64,000 nucleotides of DNA from Neoalteromonas facilis (GCF_002807665.1 NZ_PEAY01000003.1:208102-272101); one strand, 5' to 3'. Counted from the stretch's first letter, positions 8,157 to 17,898 are shown. Made by a program: numbers and translations. The notes: generated by a model not told the origin, from the letters alone.

Positions 8157-10500
8157 CGGGAAAAGCGCAAATAGCGATATTCTATTAGATATTGAAAGGT
8201 TGCGTTCTGAGGCGCGGAATCGCTATTGGTTGAAGCAAGCATTGCGAGCACTAGCAGCGACATTGTGGCTAATAGTGTGCCTACAAGTTAGCGCTAAGTT
8301 TGTCGATGGTGTAGATCAGTTTGTTTGGTTTTGTGCTCTAACCTTTATTCTTTGGTTTTTCGTTGTGGTGATCCGAGGCGAACACCGAAAATATTCCATA
8401 GCTAACATTCTGCTGCATGCTAACCGGCATATCCCTGATACGCAGCAAAGTGCTCATCTACTGTTGCAAAAACCGGACGAGCTTAATCCTCTACAGCGCT
8501 TGCAGCGCGAGAGAACTGCAAGGACCATTGCTCACGCGTTATCTGATATCCGTGTTGAAACCCTGCGTCCACTTCGGCTTAGAGCAGAAAGTCGTTTCTT
8601 GCTTGGCGCATGTTTACTCCTTGTGCTGCTGTTTTTTGTACAGCCTATCGTCCGACAACTACCCGAAGGGAGCAATGCTCAAAGTGCTACAGGAAATGTC
8701 GACATTCCTACTGAGTATGTTTATGAGCTAACGATCACGCCGCCGGCCTATACACAGTTGTCACAACGCTCTTCATCTGAATTAAATGTCAGTGTCGTAG
8801 AGGGGGCAGAGATAACCTGGCGACTTGAGCCGTCAGAAATTGATAGCGACAGCGTATTTTCGCTCGATATAGACGGTGAAGCATTACCGATGGTAGAGGC
8901 CGAGAATGGCGTTTGGTCCGTTTCTACTCGTGTGTTCAGCTCGTCGCTATATCATTTTAATCTCGTTATCGGCGATTCTAGTGAACCCATCTCCGACATT
9001 TTCACGTTAGATGTTAGCAATGACAAACGACCGAATATTAAGATCCAAACACCTGAAAAAACGGTGACTGAATTTACCAAAAGTAGCACACCCACATTGT
9101 TGTCTAAAGTCGTTGTGAGCGATGACTTTGGCATTACTGACACTTACATTGAGGCATCTATTGCCAAAGGAACGGGTGAAGCTGTTAAGTTCAGAGATGA
9201 AGTGTTCCGATTTGATGATGAAACGGTAAATCCCGATGCGCAAGATAGCAAATATAGTAACGTCTACAGCAAATTATGGGATCTGGTTTCGCTTGGTATG
9301 GAGCCAGGAGATGAACTCTACTTTACCGTTATAGCGGCGGATAACCGCACGCCGGATGTGCAGGTCAGTCGCTCCGAAACGCGTATCATTAAATGGCTTG
9401 ATGACGAAGTCGAAGGCATTACCAGTGAGGGAATTGTGATTGACTTTATGCCGGAGTACTTTAAAAGCCAACGCCAAATAATCATTGAAACCAAAGAGTT
9501 GATGGCCAACCGGGAAGAGATGCCGGTGGCTGAGTTTGACCGAATATCGCGCGATTTAGGTATGGCGCAAAGTGATTTGAAACATCGATATGGTCAGTAT
9601 CTTGGAGACGAGTTTGAGTCTGGGGTTATGCAAACTATGGAGCAAGGTCCTCAGCATATCGCCGAATCACATGGACATGACGATGAAGAGGAGCACGAGG
9701 CAGAGCAGCATAGCCATGACCATGCTGAGCATGGCAATTTTACCGATACACCGACCAACGCAGATCGCTCGGGTTTCAACGAAGTTGTAGAGCAATTTGG
9801 CCATGATCATGGTGAAGTCGATGTGGGCTTTATTTCATTGCGTAAAGGGGAGTTCAGTCCCAAAGTATTGATGAAGCAATCGATTGCCAATATGTGGCAA
9901 GCTGAGTTGTTCCTGTTGTTATCTCAGCCAGAGCGCGCACTGCCATTTGAAGTCAAAGCACTAGAGTTTTTAAATAGAGCAAAACAAGCTGATAGAGTGT
10001 ATGTTAAGCGACTCGGCTTTGAGCCACCCCCTGTATCGAATGATCGCCGCTATGAAGGTGAGCTACGTGATATCGAATCTATCCAGCGGACATTAAAGAG
10101 CCCACAAAACAAAGCTGTAGAAGTGCAACTGAGAACGCTTCTCAAAACAGTCAATAGTGTTTCACTTACAGAGCAGCTAGGGTTGTCTGATCAGGCCCAA
10201 CAACAGATCAGCGCTGTGGTTGATGTGCTGCAGCAAGAACTTGAATTATCTCAGGCTGATAGTGCTTCGTTAACAGCGCTGGCGAATATGCGTCGTGTTT
10301 TAATAGCAGAGCAGTGGGCTCCGGAGAGTTGTCAGAACTGTCTAAACGACATTATGCATTATCTTTGGGGACGATTATCGAGCCCACTCTCACCTCCGCG
10401 CGAAAGTAAGCGACGAGATTTGTCTGACTCTCCTATTGTGCAAACTTATCTAGAACAAGGTGAAAGCAGCCTAACATCTGAGCAGGGAGCACAGCAGTAA
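8149..10500 (+). CDS. Large DUF4175-like membrane protein with His-rich segment
   Basis: This 783-residue protein has two or three N-terminal membrane segments (about residues 25-75 and 150-170), then a long extracytoplasmic region with beta-rich sequence (YELTITPPAYTQL...), similar to DUF4175-type proteins that follow moxR-DUF58-batA genes. ATG 8149 has GAGAGGGG upstream and overlaps the batA-like stop by 8 bases; a start further upstream would run through the batA gene. Residues about 502-529 are very rich in His, Asp and Glu (ESHGHDDEEEHEAEQHSHDH), and a second short FGHDHGE lies about 25 residues later, suggesting divalent-metal binding. The C-terminal half looks helical. Family assignment is moderate; function unknown. 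Confidence 0.72.
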   Translation: MTDGKSANSDILLDIERLRSEARNRYWLKQALRALAATLWLIVCLQVSAKFVDGVDQFVWFCALTFILWFFVVVIRGEHRKYSIANILLHANRHIPDTQQSAHLLLQKPDELNPLQRLQRERTARTIAHALSDIRVETLRPLRLRAESRFLLGACLLLVLLFFVQPIVRQLPEGSNAQSATGNVDIPTEYVYELTITPPAYTQLSQRSSSELNVSVVEGAEITWRLEPSEIDSDSVFSLDIDGEALPMVEAENGVWSVSTRVFSSSLYHFNLVIGDSSEPISDIFTLDVSNDKRPNIKIQTPEKTVTEFTKSSTPTLLSKVVVSDDFGITDTYIEASIAKGTGEAVKFRDEVFRFDDETVNPDAQDSKYSNVYSKLWDLVSLGMEPGDELYFTVIAADNRTPDVQVSRSETRIIKWLDDEVEGITSEGIVIDFMPEYFKSQRQIIIETKELMANREEMPVAEFDRISRDLGMAQSDLKHRYGQYLGDEFESGVMQTMEQGPQHIAESHGHDDEEEHEAEQHSHDHAEHGNFTDTPTNADRSGFNEVVEQFGHDHGEVDVGFISLRKGEFSPKVLMKQSIANMWQAELFLLLSQPERALPFEVKALEFLNRAKQADRVYVKRLGFEPPPVSNDRRYEGELRDIESIQRTLKSPQNKAVEVQLRTLLKTVNSVSLTEQLGLSDQAQQQISAVVDVLQQELELSQADSASLTALANMRRVLIAEQWAPESCQNCLNDIMHYLWGRLSSPLSPPRESKRRDLSDSPIVQTYLEQGESSLTSEQGAQQ

Positions 10501-12413
10501 TGTTAATCGATAGTTTATCCGTGCAATTACCATTCTCTTTTTGGGGATGCGTACTGCTATTCAGTATGGTTGGAACTGGATGGCTGTTGTCCGGTTATTG
10601 GATCATTAGGCGTCTTAAGGGGCAGAACGGGCGTTTGGCGATTGTAATATTGCTCAATAGCCTGGTCTGGTTTTTAGGCGTTTTGCTGTTAAGTGATATC
10701 AAGATCAGTCGTGACGTTGAAAAGGCAATGGTGGTTATCACCAATAGCGCTAAGGACGCTACACATCAGCTTCAATCTGCAACTGAACTAGACAGCGCTG
10801 AGTGGGTGCGCTTTCTATCGAATAACAACGAAATGCAATCCCATAATGACGATAGAGAAGTTGCAACAGTCAGTCATATCGAAGCGCTCAGCACACGGTT
10901 ACAAGATGCCGGAACGGTTTTCATCGTCGGAGATGGTCTTTCTTCAACTCATTGGCAATTTCTTGAACAAAGCAGCAACGTACTGGAAAAAAATATTAAT
11001 TTTATTCCGTCGGATAGTCGAACGGGGATCGTGCGTGCACAGTGGCCTAAGCATATAAAATTAGGCGAGTTTGTTAATTTATCCTTTTCTCTGCACGGCC
11101 ATCATAGCGACGATTCATTGTATCGACTAGAGCTTGTCGATCCGATGGGAGGGGCGCTAGACACCCAACTAGCGCGTGTAGGAGAGCGGCTCTCCATGCA
11201 ATGGCAACCAAAAGCAAACGGGCAGTGGCTGTACACTTTGCGTTTGATAGAGGATGCAACTGATCAAGAAATCTCAAGCGAGATGATTGCGTTGGATGTC
11301 ACCCAGCCTGATTTACTTAACGCACTTATTGTGCAATCGGCTCCTAATTTCGAATCGCGTCACCTCCAGAACTATTTGGTCGATGCGGGTGCGAACGTCA
11401 CGGTGAGATCGCAGATCAGTAAAAACGCATTTAAATCGCAGTCTGTCAAAGAGCAAACTAGCCCTCAATTGCCAACTGATACTGCAATTCTGCCGCTGGA
11501 TTTATTGCAGTTTGATGTGCTTGCCATAGATTGGCGAGCGCTAGAGAACTTATCTGAAAGTGAACGAGAGCGTTTGTCGAATGCGATAGCAGAGGGGCTC
11601 GGGGTGCACCTTTGGTTAGCCGATACAGCGCTAACTAGCAGCCTCTGGCAAGAGCTTGAATGGCTAGACATTGGGTCAGTGGAGAAGATGCGAGAAGAGT
11701 ACGCAGGGGTTTTCCCGGTGTGGCAAACGGGCAGGGCAGATAAACCACAAACGTTTGTGTCAATGCAATTACCTAAACGTAATCAAACAATATTAGTGAG
11801 CGCAAGCACAGGAGAGCCACTGGTCATAGAAAAACGTTGGCAATTAGGGCGGGTCGCGTTGAGTCTTTTACCTTCGACATACGTTGTTAAACTAGAGGGT
11901 GACGGCGTCTTGTATACCAATTATTGGGCCGAATTGTTGAGCCGCATCGGACGCGCTTCAGAAAGACCCGAGATATCCGTTAGCGACCAAAATATGCCGC
12001 TCCGGGCTAACGAAAGAGTGCAAATATGTGTGAGCGGTGTTGCGCCTCATGCAAAGTTTGAATTGAAGTCTTATGACAATGCTAGCGTAAGCCTAGCTTC
12101 GATGCCGCATCCGATCGTTGATGGTCGTCACTGTGCGTTCGCATGGGCTTCAGAGACTGGGTGGCACACATTGTCTGTACTTGAAGATGAAACACAAAGT
12201 GTCAGCGTATCGCAACCATTATATGTTTATGCAGAGGACGGTTGGACGAGTTGGCGACAGTATGAGGCTAGCAATGTCACCCAGAGAGTTGCCGCCAATG
12301 CTAGGAAACCAGAAGGACAACAGTATTCCACACAGTCGCAAGATAAGTATTGGCTATTTATCTTTTGGTTGCTGGGAATGACACTGTTGTGGGTAGAACG
12401 CAAATGGTTCTAA
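10500..12413 (+). CDS. Membrane protein of the MoxR/Bat block, unknown function
   Basis: 637 residues with two N-terminal membrane helices (FWGCVLLFSMVGTGWLLSG and IVILLNSLVWFLGVLLL), a long soluble middle and a C-terminal helix (YWLFIFWLLGMTLLW). This topology resembles the large last gene of moxR/bat loci, whose soluble part often has a glutamine-amidotransferase-like or VWA-like fold. I cannot identify a catalytic Cys-His-Glu triad by eye. Its ATG shares one base with the preceding stop (TAATG), so it is translationally coupled to the DUF4175-like gene. It ends 13 bases before the convergent ABC permease gene, with no obvious terminator in between. Confidence 0.7.
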   Translation: MLIDSLSVQLPFSFWGCVLLFSMVGTGWLLSGYWIIRRLKGQNGRLAIVILLNSLVWFLGVLLLSDIKISRDVEKAMVVITNSAKDATHQLQSATELDSAEWVRFLSNNNEMQSHNDDREVATVSHIEALSTRLQDAGTVFIVGDGLSSTHWQFLEQSSNVLEKNINFIPSDSRTGIVRAQWPKHIKLGEFVNLSFSLHGHHSDDSLYRLELVDPMGGALDTQLARVGERLSMQWQPKANGQWLYTLRLIEDATDQEISSEMIALDVTQPDLLNALIVQSAPNFESRHLQNYLVDAGANVTVRSQISKNAFKSQSVKEQTSPQLPTDTAILPLDLLQFDVLAIDWRALENLSESERERLSNAIAEGLGVHLWLADTALTSSLWQELEWLDIGSVEKMREEYAGVFPVWQTGRADKPQTFVSMQLPKRNQTILVSASTGEPLVIEKRWQLGRVALSLLPSTYVVKLEGDGVLYTNYWAELLSRIGRASERPEISVSDQNMPLRANERVQICVSGVAPHAKFELKSYDNASVSLASMPHPIVDGRHCAFAWASETGWHTLSVLEDETQSVSVSQPLYVYAEDGWTSWRQYEASNVTQRVAANARKPEGQQYSTQSQDKYWLFIFWLLGMTLLWVERKWF

Positions 12414-12426
12414 ACAGTCGTTATAA

Positions 12427-13668
12427 CTAGTTACTGAGCCCTCTGTGAAGGGTGTTGCGGTAGGCATTTATCGCTGGAATACACGCAATAATTAGGCTCA
12501 TTGCGCAAACGAATAACACAATCAGAAGCGAATGACTGCTTAATACTGTGTTGTCGATAAACAAACCAAACTCATGGCTTAGCCACTCATTGCTGAACTG
12601 AATACCGAGCCATACGAGAGATACTGCAATAATACTGGCTAGCAAACTGATCAAAAGTGCCTCTGCCTGTATCAACCAAAAAATTGTCATGGGGCCGGCG
12701 CCTATAGCGCGCAAGATTGCAAACTCTCGCTGCCTTTCACGTATTGATGTCAACAACATGGTTGCCATGCCCATCATGGACGAAAACAGTATAAAAATGG
12801 AAATAAGCAGCAATATGTTTTCAACGTTACCTACTAATTTCCAAAGTTCTGCTAAGGCCACACCGGGCAAGATTGCCATGAGTGCCTCTGATTCATATTG
12901 ATTAATAGTGCGCTGCAGTTGCAGTGCCTGAATTTTAGAATTAAGTCCTAACATAGCCGCTGATATTGCGTCGGGTTGAAGTTCTACACGCTGATTTAAA
13001 CGCCATTCCTGTTGCATGGCATGTGCATCAGATTCACTCATATGCATGATCTCAATGCCTTGTAGGCTAACATGCAAGGTTTGGTCAACTGGTGTGCCTG
13101 TCGGGGCGAGTATGCCACTGACGGTAAAAGGCGAATGGTCATGATGATGGAAGCTGGTATGCCCAACCCCATGGGATAACACGATTTGATCGTTGAGCGA
13201 ATAGCCCAGTTGCTTGGCGACATCGGCTCCCAACACGAGTGTAAAAGGAGAATCAAAAGGTGAACCGCTGCTAAATACTAAAGGTTGCTTATTACCATAT
13301 TTGAAATGGTCGAAATACGTAGAGGTTGTACCCAGAACTCTGTATCCGCGATGAGAGTCACCCAATGACATTGGAATACTCCATGCAACACTTGGTGATT
13401 GCATAATCGCTTCATAGCTCTCCCACGAAATGTTGTTGCTTGGATTGCCCATACGAAAGACAGAATATAAAAGTAGGTTAATTTGACCCGTACGCGCGCC
13501 AACAATTAGGTCAACCCCGGACACGGTCCGTCCAAAACTGTCTTTTGCTTGTTGCCTAATAAGTTCAACACTCAGCAGCAATGAAACGCTGACGATAATC
13601 GACAGCAATGTCATGATCACCGCACCTCGTCTGTCCTTTAAGCTAGAAATAGCAATACTGATCAACAT
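12427..13668 (-). CDS. MacB/FtsX-type ABC transporter permease, His-rich loop
   Basis: 413 residues with the MacB/LolC/FtsX layout: one N-terminal membrane helix (about 17-38), a large periplasmic domain, and three C-terminal helices with the FtsX signature RERQREFAILRAIGA. The periplasmic domain contains H170-TSF-HHHDH178, followed by a GILAPTGTPVDQTLHVSLQGIE stretch that I associate with permeases of zinc-regulated (Zrg-type) ABC loci of Vibrio and Pseudomonas. That comparison is from memory and needs checking. It overlaps the ATPase gene by 7 bases. The DUF2796 and DUF3299 partners usual at those loci are not present here. Confidence 0.85.
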   Translation of the reverse strand: MLISIAISSLKDRRGAVIMTLLSIIVSVSLLLSVELIRQQAKDSFGRTVSGVDLIVGARTGQINLLLYSVFRMGNPSNNISWESYEAIMQSPSVAWSIPMSLGDSHRGYRVLGTTSTYFDHFKYGNKQPLVFSSGSPFDSPFTLVLGADVAKQLGYSLNDQIVLSHGVGHTSFHHHDHSPFTVSGILAPTGTPVDQTLHVSLQGIEIMHMSESDAHAMQQEWRLNQRVELQPDAISAAMLGLNSKIQALQLQRTINQYESEALMAILPGVALAELWKLVGNVENILLLISIFILFSSMMGMATMLLTSIRERQREFAILRAIGAGPMTIFWLIQAEALLISLLASIIAVSLVWLGIQFSNEWLSHEFGLFIDNTVLSSHSLLIVLFVCAMSLIIACIPAINAYRNTLHRGLSN

Positions 13669-14363
13669 GACGGCACTACCTCAATACGGTTTAGTTGACT
13701 CATATTGATACTGCACGAGAAATAGTCAGCGAGTGCATCATCATGACTGACAAAAAGCAGGGTGCTGTTATTGGTTTTGACACATTCAAACAGCAACTGC
13801 ATAAACCCATCTCGGGCCTGTTTGTCTAATGCAGACGTTGGTTCATCGACTATCAGGATTTCGGGCTCATTGATTAGTGCTCGAGCGATCGCCACACGCT
13901 GTTGTTGGCCTACACTCAATTCACTAGCACGTTTGTTGAGTAATGTTTCAGATAACCCTAATAGGCTGAAGTACGCCTTAATAGTCTCATTATTTTCTGC
14001 AGAAAGATTACCGCCAAAATATGCAGCGGCTTTGATGTTTTGCTCTACGGTTAAGTATGGGATCAAATTAAACTGCTGAAAAACCACACCCACATGTTGG
14101 GCTCTAAAACGGTCGCGACGACGAGAAGAGAGCGCAGAAAAGGGTTGTTGCAAAAGTTGAATGTCACCTGAAGAAGGCGTTAGCGTGCCGCAGATCAGGT
14201 TTAGCAGCGTGCTTTTACCTGAGCCTGACGCGCCGACGACAAAAAGGTGTTCGCCATCAGTGACCTGCCACTTGGGAATTGAAAGTACAAGCGGAGAGTC
14301 TTCGGAGTATCGAAACGTTAAGTCGCGAACATCGATTGCATTTGCCTTGGACTTTGGCACCAC
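13662..14363 (-). CDS. ABC transporter ATP-binding protein (LolD/MacB type)
   Basis: A 233-residue ATPase with Walker A GASGSGKST, the Q-loop in VVFQQFNLIPYLT, signature LSVGQQQRVAIARAL and Walker B ILIVDEPTSALD. The VFQQFNLIPYLTVEQN motif places it in the LolD/MacB mechanotransmission branch rather than among importers with binding proteins. The start is GTG 14363 with a purine-rich GAGAAAAG just before it; no ATG in frame is closer. It is the first gene of a two-gene operon with the permease. The intergenic region to moeA carries a Zur-like operator about 80 bases upstream of this start, so regulation by zinc is likely (inference). Confidence 0.88.
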   Translation of the reverse strand: MVPKSKANAIDVRDLTFRYSEDSPLVLSIPKWQVTDGEHLFVVGASGSGKSTLLNLICGTLTPSSGDIQLLQQPFSALSSRRRDRFRAQHVGVVFQQFNLIPYLTVEQNIKAAAYFGGNLSAENNETIKAYFSLLGLSETLLNKRASELSVGQQQRVAIARALINEPEILIVDEPTSALDKQARDGFMQLLFECVKTNNSTLLFVSHDDALADYFSCSINMSQLNRIEVVPSC

Positions 14364-14431
14364 ACTTTTCTCATCTAAATTAAAAGTTCAGAGAATAACC
14401 GCGATGTTACGCTAATCACTCTGAATTTGGA

Positions 14432-14460
14432 TTGACTATAGTGTGATAGGGTAACATAGT
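14432..14460 (+). promoter_or_regulatory. Candidate moeA promoter
   Basis: TTGACT (14432-14437) and CATAGT (14455-14460) with a 17-base spacer, 40 bases upstream of moeA. The Zur-like site occupies the spacer and touches the -10, so occupancy of that site would also be expected to affect moeA. Confidence 0.4.
14441..14457. promoter_or_regulatory. Zur-box-like operator
   Basis: GTGTGATAGGGTAACAT matches the E. coli znuA/znuC operator core TGTGATATTATAACA at every position except the three central bases (12 of 15 in the core). It lies between the divergently transcribed ABC-transporter operon and moeA. A related, inverted half site ATGTTACGCTAATCAC is at 14404-14419, so the region may hold two operators. 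The operator sequence is recalled from the literature; binding here is inference. Confidence 0.55.
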
Positions 14461-14499
14461 TGAAGTAACCGCGAACACGCCTTTTGCTCGAATAAATAG

Positions 14500-15732
14500 A
14501 TGAAAAATCAACAAACTAGACCACCCTGGTTGCCTTTGACCGAAGCGCTTGGGTATATCGAAAAAAACACTAAACCCATTTGTCAGCCTTCTCAAATAGC
14601 TACTCAATACTGTTTAGGGCGGATTGTGGCTGAAGACATTATTTCTTCTATTGATGTGCCAGCCTTTAATAATTCCTCGATGGACGGATATGCACTTCGT
14701 CATGCAGACACACTAACAACGGATACCCTTCAGATTGTAGGAGAGAGTTTTGCAGGGCATCCATATACCGGAACTATCGGAGAGAAAGAATGCGTGCGCA
14801 TTATGACTGGCGGCGTGTTGCCGAAGGGGGCCGACACTGTTGTGATGCAAGAAAACGTCATTGTTAGCAATGATCGTATTGAATTGACTGAGCCTGTTCA
14901 ATTTGGTGAATCTGTGCGTTACGCGGGGAGTGATATTGCGATAGGGCAAACCTTGATTGAAGCCGGACATAAGCTAAACGCTGTCGATGTGGGGCTAGGG
15001 GCTTCTGTCGGTATGGGTGAACTACCAGTATACAGCACATTACGTGTTGCGGTTTTATCCACTGGAGATGAGTTATTAGCACCTGGACAAGCATTAAAGC
15101 CTGGGCATATATATGACTCGAATCGCTATGCGTTGATGGCCTTGTTACAAGGACAAGGCTACGACGTAATTGATATGGGGATTGTGGAAGATGATCCTGA
15201 TGCAATTAAAAGTGCCTTTATGCGGGCTGATCAACAGGCGGATGCGGTGATTTGTTCAGGGGGCGTGTCGGTCGGCGATGCAGACCATGTAAAGGCAGTG
15301 CTATCTGACATAGGGCAAGTTGACTTTTGGAAGATTGCAATTAAGCCAGGAAAGCCTCTGGCATTTGGTCGCCTGCCGAATACGGTGTTTATCGGACTAC
15401 CTGGAAATTCTGTATCTGCCGTGGTGACATTTATTCAAGTTGCTCAATATGCACTCGCGCGATTGGCTGGGGAAAAACGCAAATCTCAACCATCATTTAC
15501 CGCGATTGCTGCTGACAGATTCTATAAACGTGCCGGGCGACAAGACTTTCAACGTGCATTATGTTTTGAAGATGACAGTGGACAGCTCAAAGTAAGACCG
15601 GTTGGCCGACAAAATTCAGCGGTGCTTTCAACATTCTCTGATAGCAACTGTTTTGCTGTTCTTCCGCTAGAATCAGCCGATGTCATGCCGGGAGAGGAAG
15701 TGACGGTGCAACTATATTCCTATCTGATGTAA
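14500..15732 (+). CDS. moeA: Molybdopterin molybdenumtransferase MoeA
   Basis: Catalyses insertion of molybdate into adenylylated molybdopterin, the last step of molybdenum cofactor synthesis, in the cytosol. The N-terminal MoeA signature with NNSSMDGYA (about residues 55-63) is present, as are the MoCF-binding domain motifs GDELLAPGQ and SGGVSVGDADHVK, the GLPGNSVSAVVTF segment and a C-terminal MoeA domain IV. At 410 residues it has the length of E. coli MoeA (411). ATG 14500 is the natural start. It stands alone here, unlike the moeAB pair of E. coli; the moaBCDE-modABC operon lies 34 kb downstream in this window. Confidence 0.95.
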   Translation: MKNQQTRPPWLPLTEALGYIEKNTKPICQPSQIATQYCLGRIVAEDIISSIDVPAFNNSSMDGYALRHADTLTTDTLQIVGESFAGHPYTGTIGEKECVRIMTGGVLPKGADTVVMQENVIVSNDRIELTEPVQFGESVRYAGSDIAIGQTLIEAGHKLNAVDVGLGASVGMGELPVYSTLRVAVLSTGDELLAPGQALKPGHIYDSNRYALMALLQGQGYDVIDMGIVEDDPDAIKSAFMRADQQADAVICSGGVSVGDADHVKAVLSDIGQVDFWKIAIKPGKPLAFGRLPNTVFIGLPGNSVSAVVTFIQVAQYALARLAGEKRKSQPSFTAIAADRFYKRAGRQDFQRALCFEDDSGQLKVRPVGRQNSAVLSTFSDSNCFAVLPLESADVMPGEEVTVQLYSYLM

Positions 15733-15993
15733 TAGTAATGCTTATATAGGGCAATTCGAAAGCGACTGAATAGCCCTTACTATCGATACGCGTTTTTTTA
15801 AACAATTGGACCACCACAGGCGCAGGAATTTGAATTCCCGCTATCGCTTGTAAGCGCTATAAGAACCAACTAACGATTCTCATATATGCGCTTATTCCGC
15901 ATAAAAAGTGGTCGACTGACTCTGATTTATGTGGCTGAAAGGTGTAGAATGAGGCGCACAAAAATAAAATCCACTCAACGTTGAGGAACGTAA

Positions 15994-17898
15994 ATGTTAC
16001 GACAAGCTCTATTCGCAACGGTAGCCTGTACGCTACTGTTGGCTTGTTCTCCTGCTACGACAGAAGTTTCAAGCACAACCGTCTCAAGCTCGCCAGAAAA
16101 GGCCAGTTCTGAAAAGTCCGCCGCTATTAAAGCTGGTGTAGATTATCACTCTTTCGGTAATCCGGATGAAATCCTTGTTAAACATATCAATTTGGATTTG
16201 ACTGCAGATTTTGATGCCAAGCAGTTGCTGGGTACAGCACAATTAGTGCTCGAGAAAAAAGACCCCAGTGCTCAAACGCTTATCGTGGATACACGTGAAT
16301 TGGATATTCAAGGTGTAAACGCAAATGGCGAAGCACTTACGTTTGAACTGATGGAAGCTGACCTTGAGTTAGGCGCTGCCTTACACATACAGGTTCCGCA
16401 AGGCGTTACTGAATTAACTATCGCGTACGCAACTTCACCCGAAGCGTCAGGTGTGCAATGGCTGACCCCACAACAAACGGCTGGTAAACAGCATCCTTTC
16501 TTGTTTACACAAGCACAGGCCGTTCATGCGCGCAGTTTTATTCCGCTACAAGATTCTCCACAAGTACGTGTTACCTACAATGCAACCATTCGTACCCCGG
16601 ATACATTGTTGGCCGTTATGAGTGCTGCAAACGATCCTGACACGCCGCGTGATGGCGTCTATGAATTCAACATGCCGCAACCTATCCCGTCATATTTGAT
16701 CGCATTGGCTATTGGCGACCTTGCATTCCAGCCGATGGGTGAGCGCACAGGTGTATACGCTGAACCTGCTTTGTTAGCGGACGCAGCGACCGAATTCTCT
16801 GATACTGAAAGTATGCTGATTGCCACGGAAGAAAAGTATGGCCCATACAGTTGGGACCGTTACGACTTATTGATCCTTCCGCCATCTTTCCCATTTGGCG
16901 GCATGGAAAACCCACGTTTATCATTTATCACACCAACGGTCATAGCGGGTGATAAGAGCCTTGTAGCGTTGATTGCACATGAATTGGCGCATAGCTGGTC
17001 AGGTAACACTGTTACTAACGCAACGTGGCGAGATCTGTGGTTAAACGAAGGCTTCACCACTTATTTAACCTATCGGATCATGGAAATGATTTACGGTACC
17101 GACCGTTATAAAATGGAAGCGGTGTTGGGTTATCAAGACTTACAGGCTGATATCAACTCCCTGCCAGAAAATGATCAAATCTTAGCCATTGATTTACGTG
17201 GTAGAAATCCAGACGACGTTTTCTCTAATATTCCTTATGAGAAAGGCGCTTTGTTCTTACGAGAGTTAGAATACAAAGTAGGGCGTGAAAACTTTGATCA
17301 ATTCTTGCTCGCTTATTTTGAAGCCTTTGCATTTAAGAGTATTACGACTGACGAGTTTATTGCTTATTTAGATAAGACATTGTTAGCAGATTACCCTCAG
17401 CAGTTGAGCAAAGCACGTATTGAAGAATGGATATTTGCGCCCGGTATTCCTGCCGATGCGCCGGTGCCTGAATCAGACGCATTTAGCAAGATTGATAATG
17501 CAAGACAAGCCTGGCTAGAAGGCGCAAGGGCAGCGGGTGATATTAATACCGAGCAATGGACAGTACATGAATGGTTATTCTTCCTGAACAACCTCCCTGA
17601 TGTACTTTCAAATGAGCAGCTTGCTGATTTAGACACTGCATTTGGATTAACCAGCAGTAAGAATAATGAAATCGCTCATAGTTGGCTTATGATTGCGGTG
17701 AAGAACGAATATAAACCCGCCTATGATCGGTTGTATGAATATTTAACGACGATAGGTCGGAATAAATTGGTTAAGCCACTTTACCGTGCTTTATCTCAAA
17801 CCGAAGAAGGTAAAGCGTTTGCGCGTAAAGCATTTGAACAAGCTAAACCGGGCTATCATCCATTGACGATTAAAGCTAACGAAGGCTTTGTCAAATAA
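15994..17898 (+). CDS. M1-family aminopeptidase, predicted lipoprotein
   Basis: A zinc aminopeptidase of peptidase family M1, closest in layout to the leukotriene-A4-hydrolase-like branch. It has the exopeptidase motif GGMEN (about residues 302-306), HELAH at 329-333 and the third zinc ligand E352 in NEGF, and a C-terminal helical ARM-like domain as in LTA4H. The N-terminus ATVACTLLLACS ends in a lipobox with Cys at about residue 18, so the mature enzyme should be membrane-anchored and periplasmic. ATG 15994 follows TTGAGGAACG. It would release N-terminal residues from imported peptides. The 261-base region before it contains a possible promoter but no gene. Confidence 0.92.
   Translation: MLRQALFATVACTLLLACSPATTEVSSTTVSSSPEKASSEKSAAIKAGVDYHSFGNPDEILVKHINLDLTADFDAKQLLGTAQLVLEKKDPSAQTLIVDTRELDIQGVNANGEALTFELMEADLELGAALHIQVPQGVTELTIAYATSPEASGVQWLTPQQTAGKQHPFLFTQAQAVHARSFIPLQDSPQVRVTYNATIRTPDTLLAVMSAANDPDTPRDGVYEFNMPQPIPSYLIALAIGDLAFQPMGERTGVYAEPALLADAATEFSDTESMLIATEEKYGPYSWDRYDLLILPPSFPFGGMENPRLSFITPTVIAGDKSLVALIAHELAHSWSGNTVTNATWRDLWLNEGFTTYLTYRIMEMIYGTDRYKMEAVLGYQDLQADINSLPENDQILAIDLRGRNPDDVFSNIPYEKGALFLRELEYKVGRENFDQFLLAYFEAFAFKSITTDEFIAYLDKTLLADYPQQLSKARIEEWIFAPGIPADAPVPESDAFSKIDNARQAWLEGARAAGDINTEQWTVHEWLFFLNNLPDVLSNEQLADLDTAFGLTSSKNNEIAHSWLMIAVKNEYKPAYDRLYEYLTTIGRNKLVKPLYRALSQTEEGKAFARKAFEQAKPGYHPLTIKANEGFVK

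Noticed and set aside
12414..12426. Terminator between the convergent MoxR-block and ABC-transporter operons
   Set aside because: The 13-base gap has no hairpin; transcripts probably overlap.
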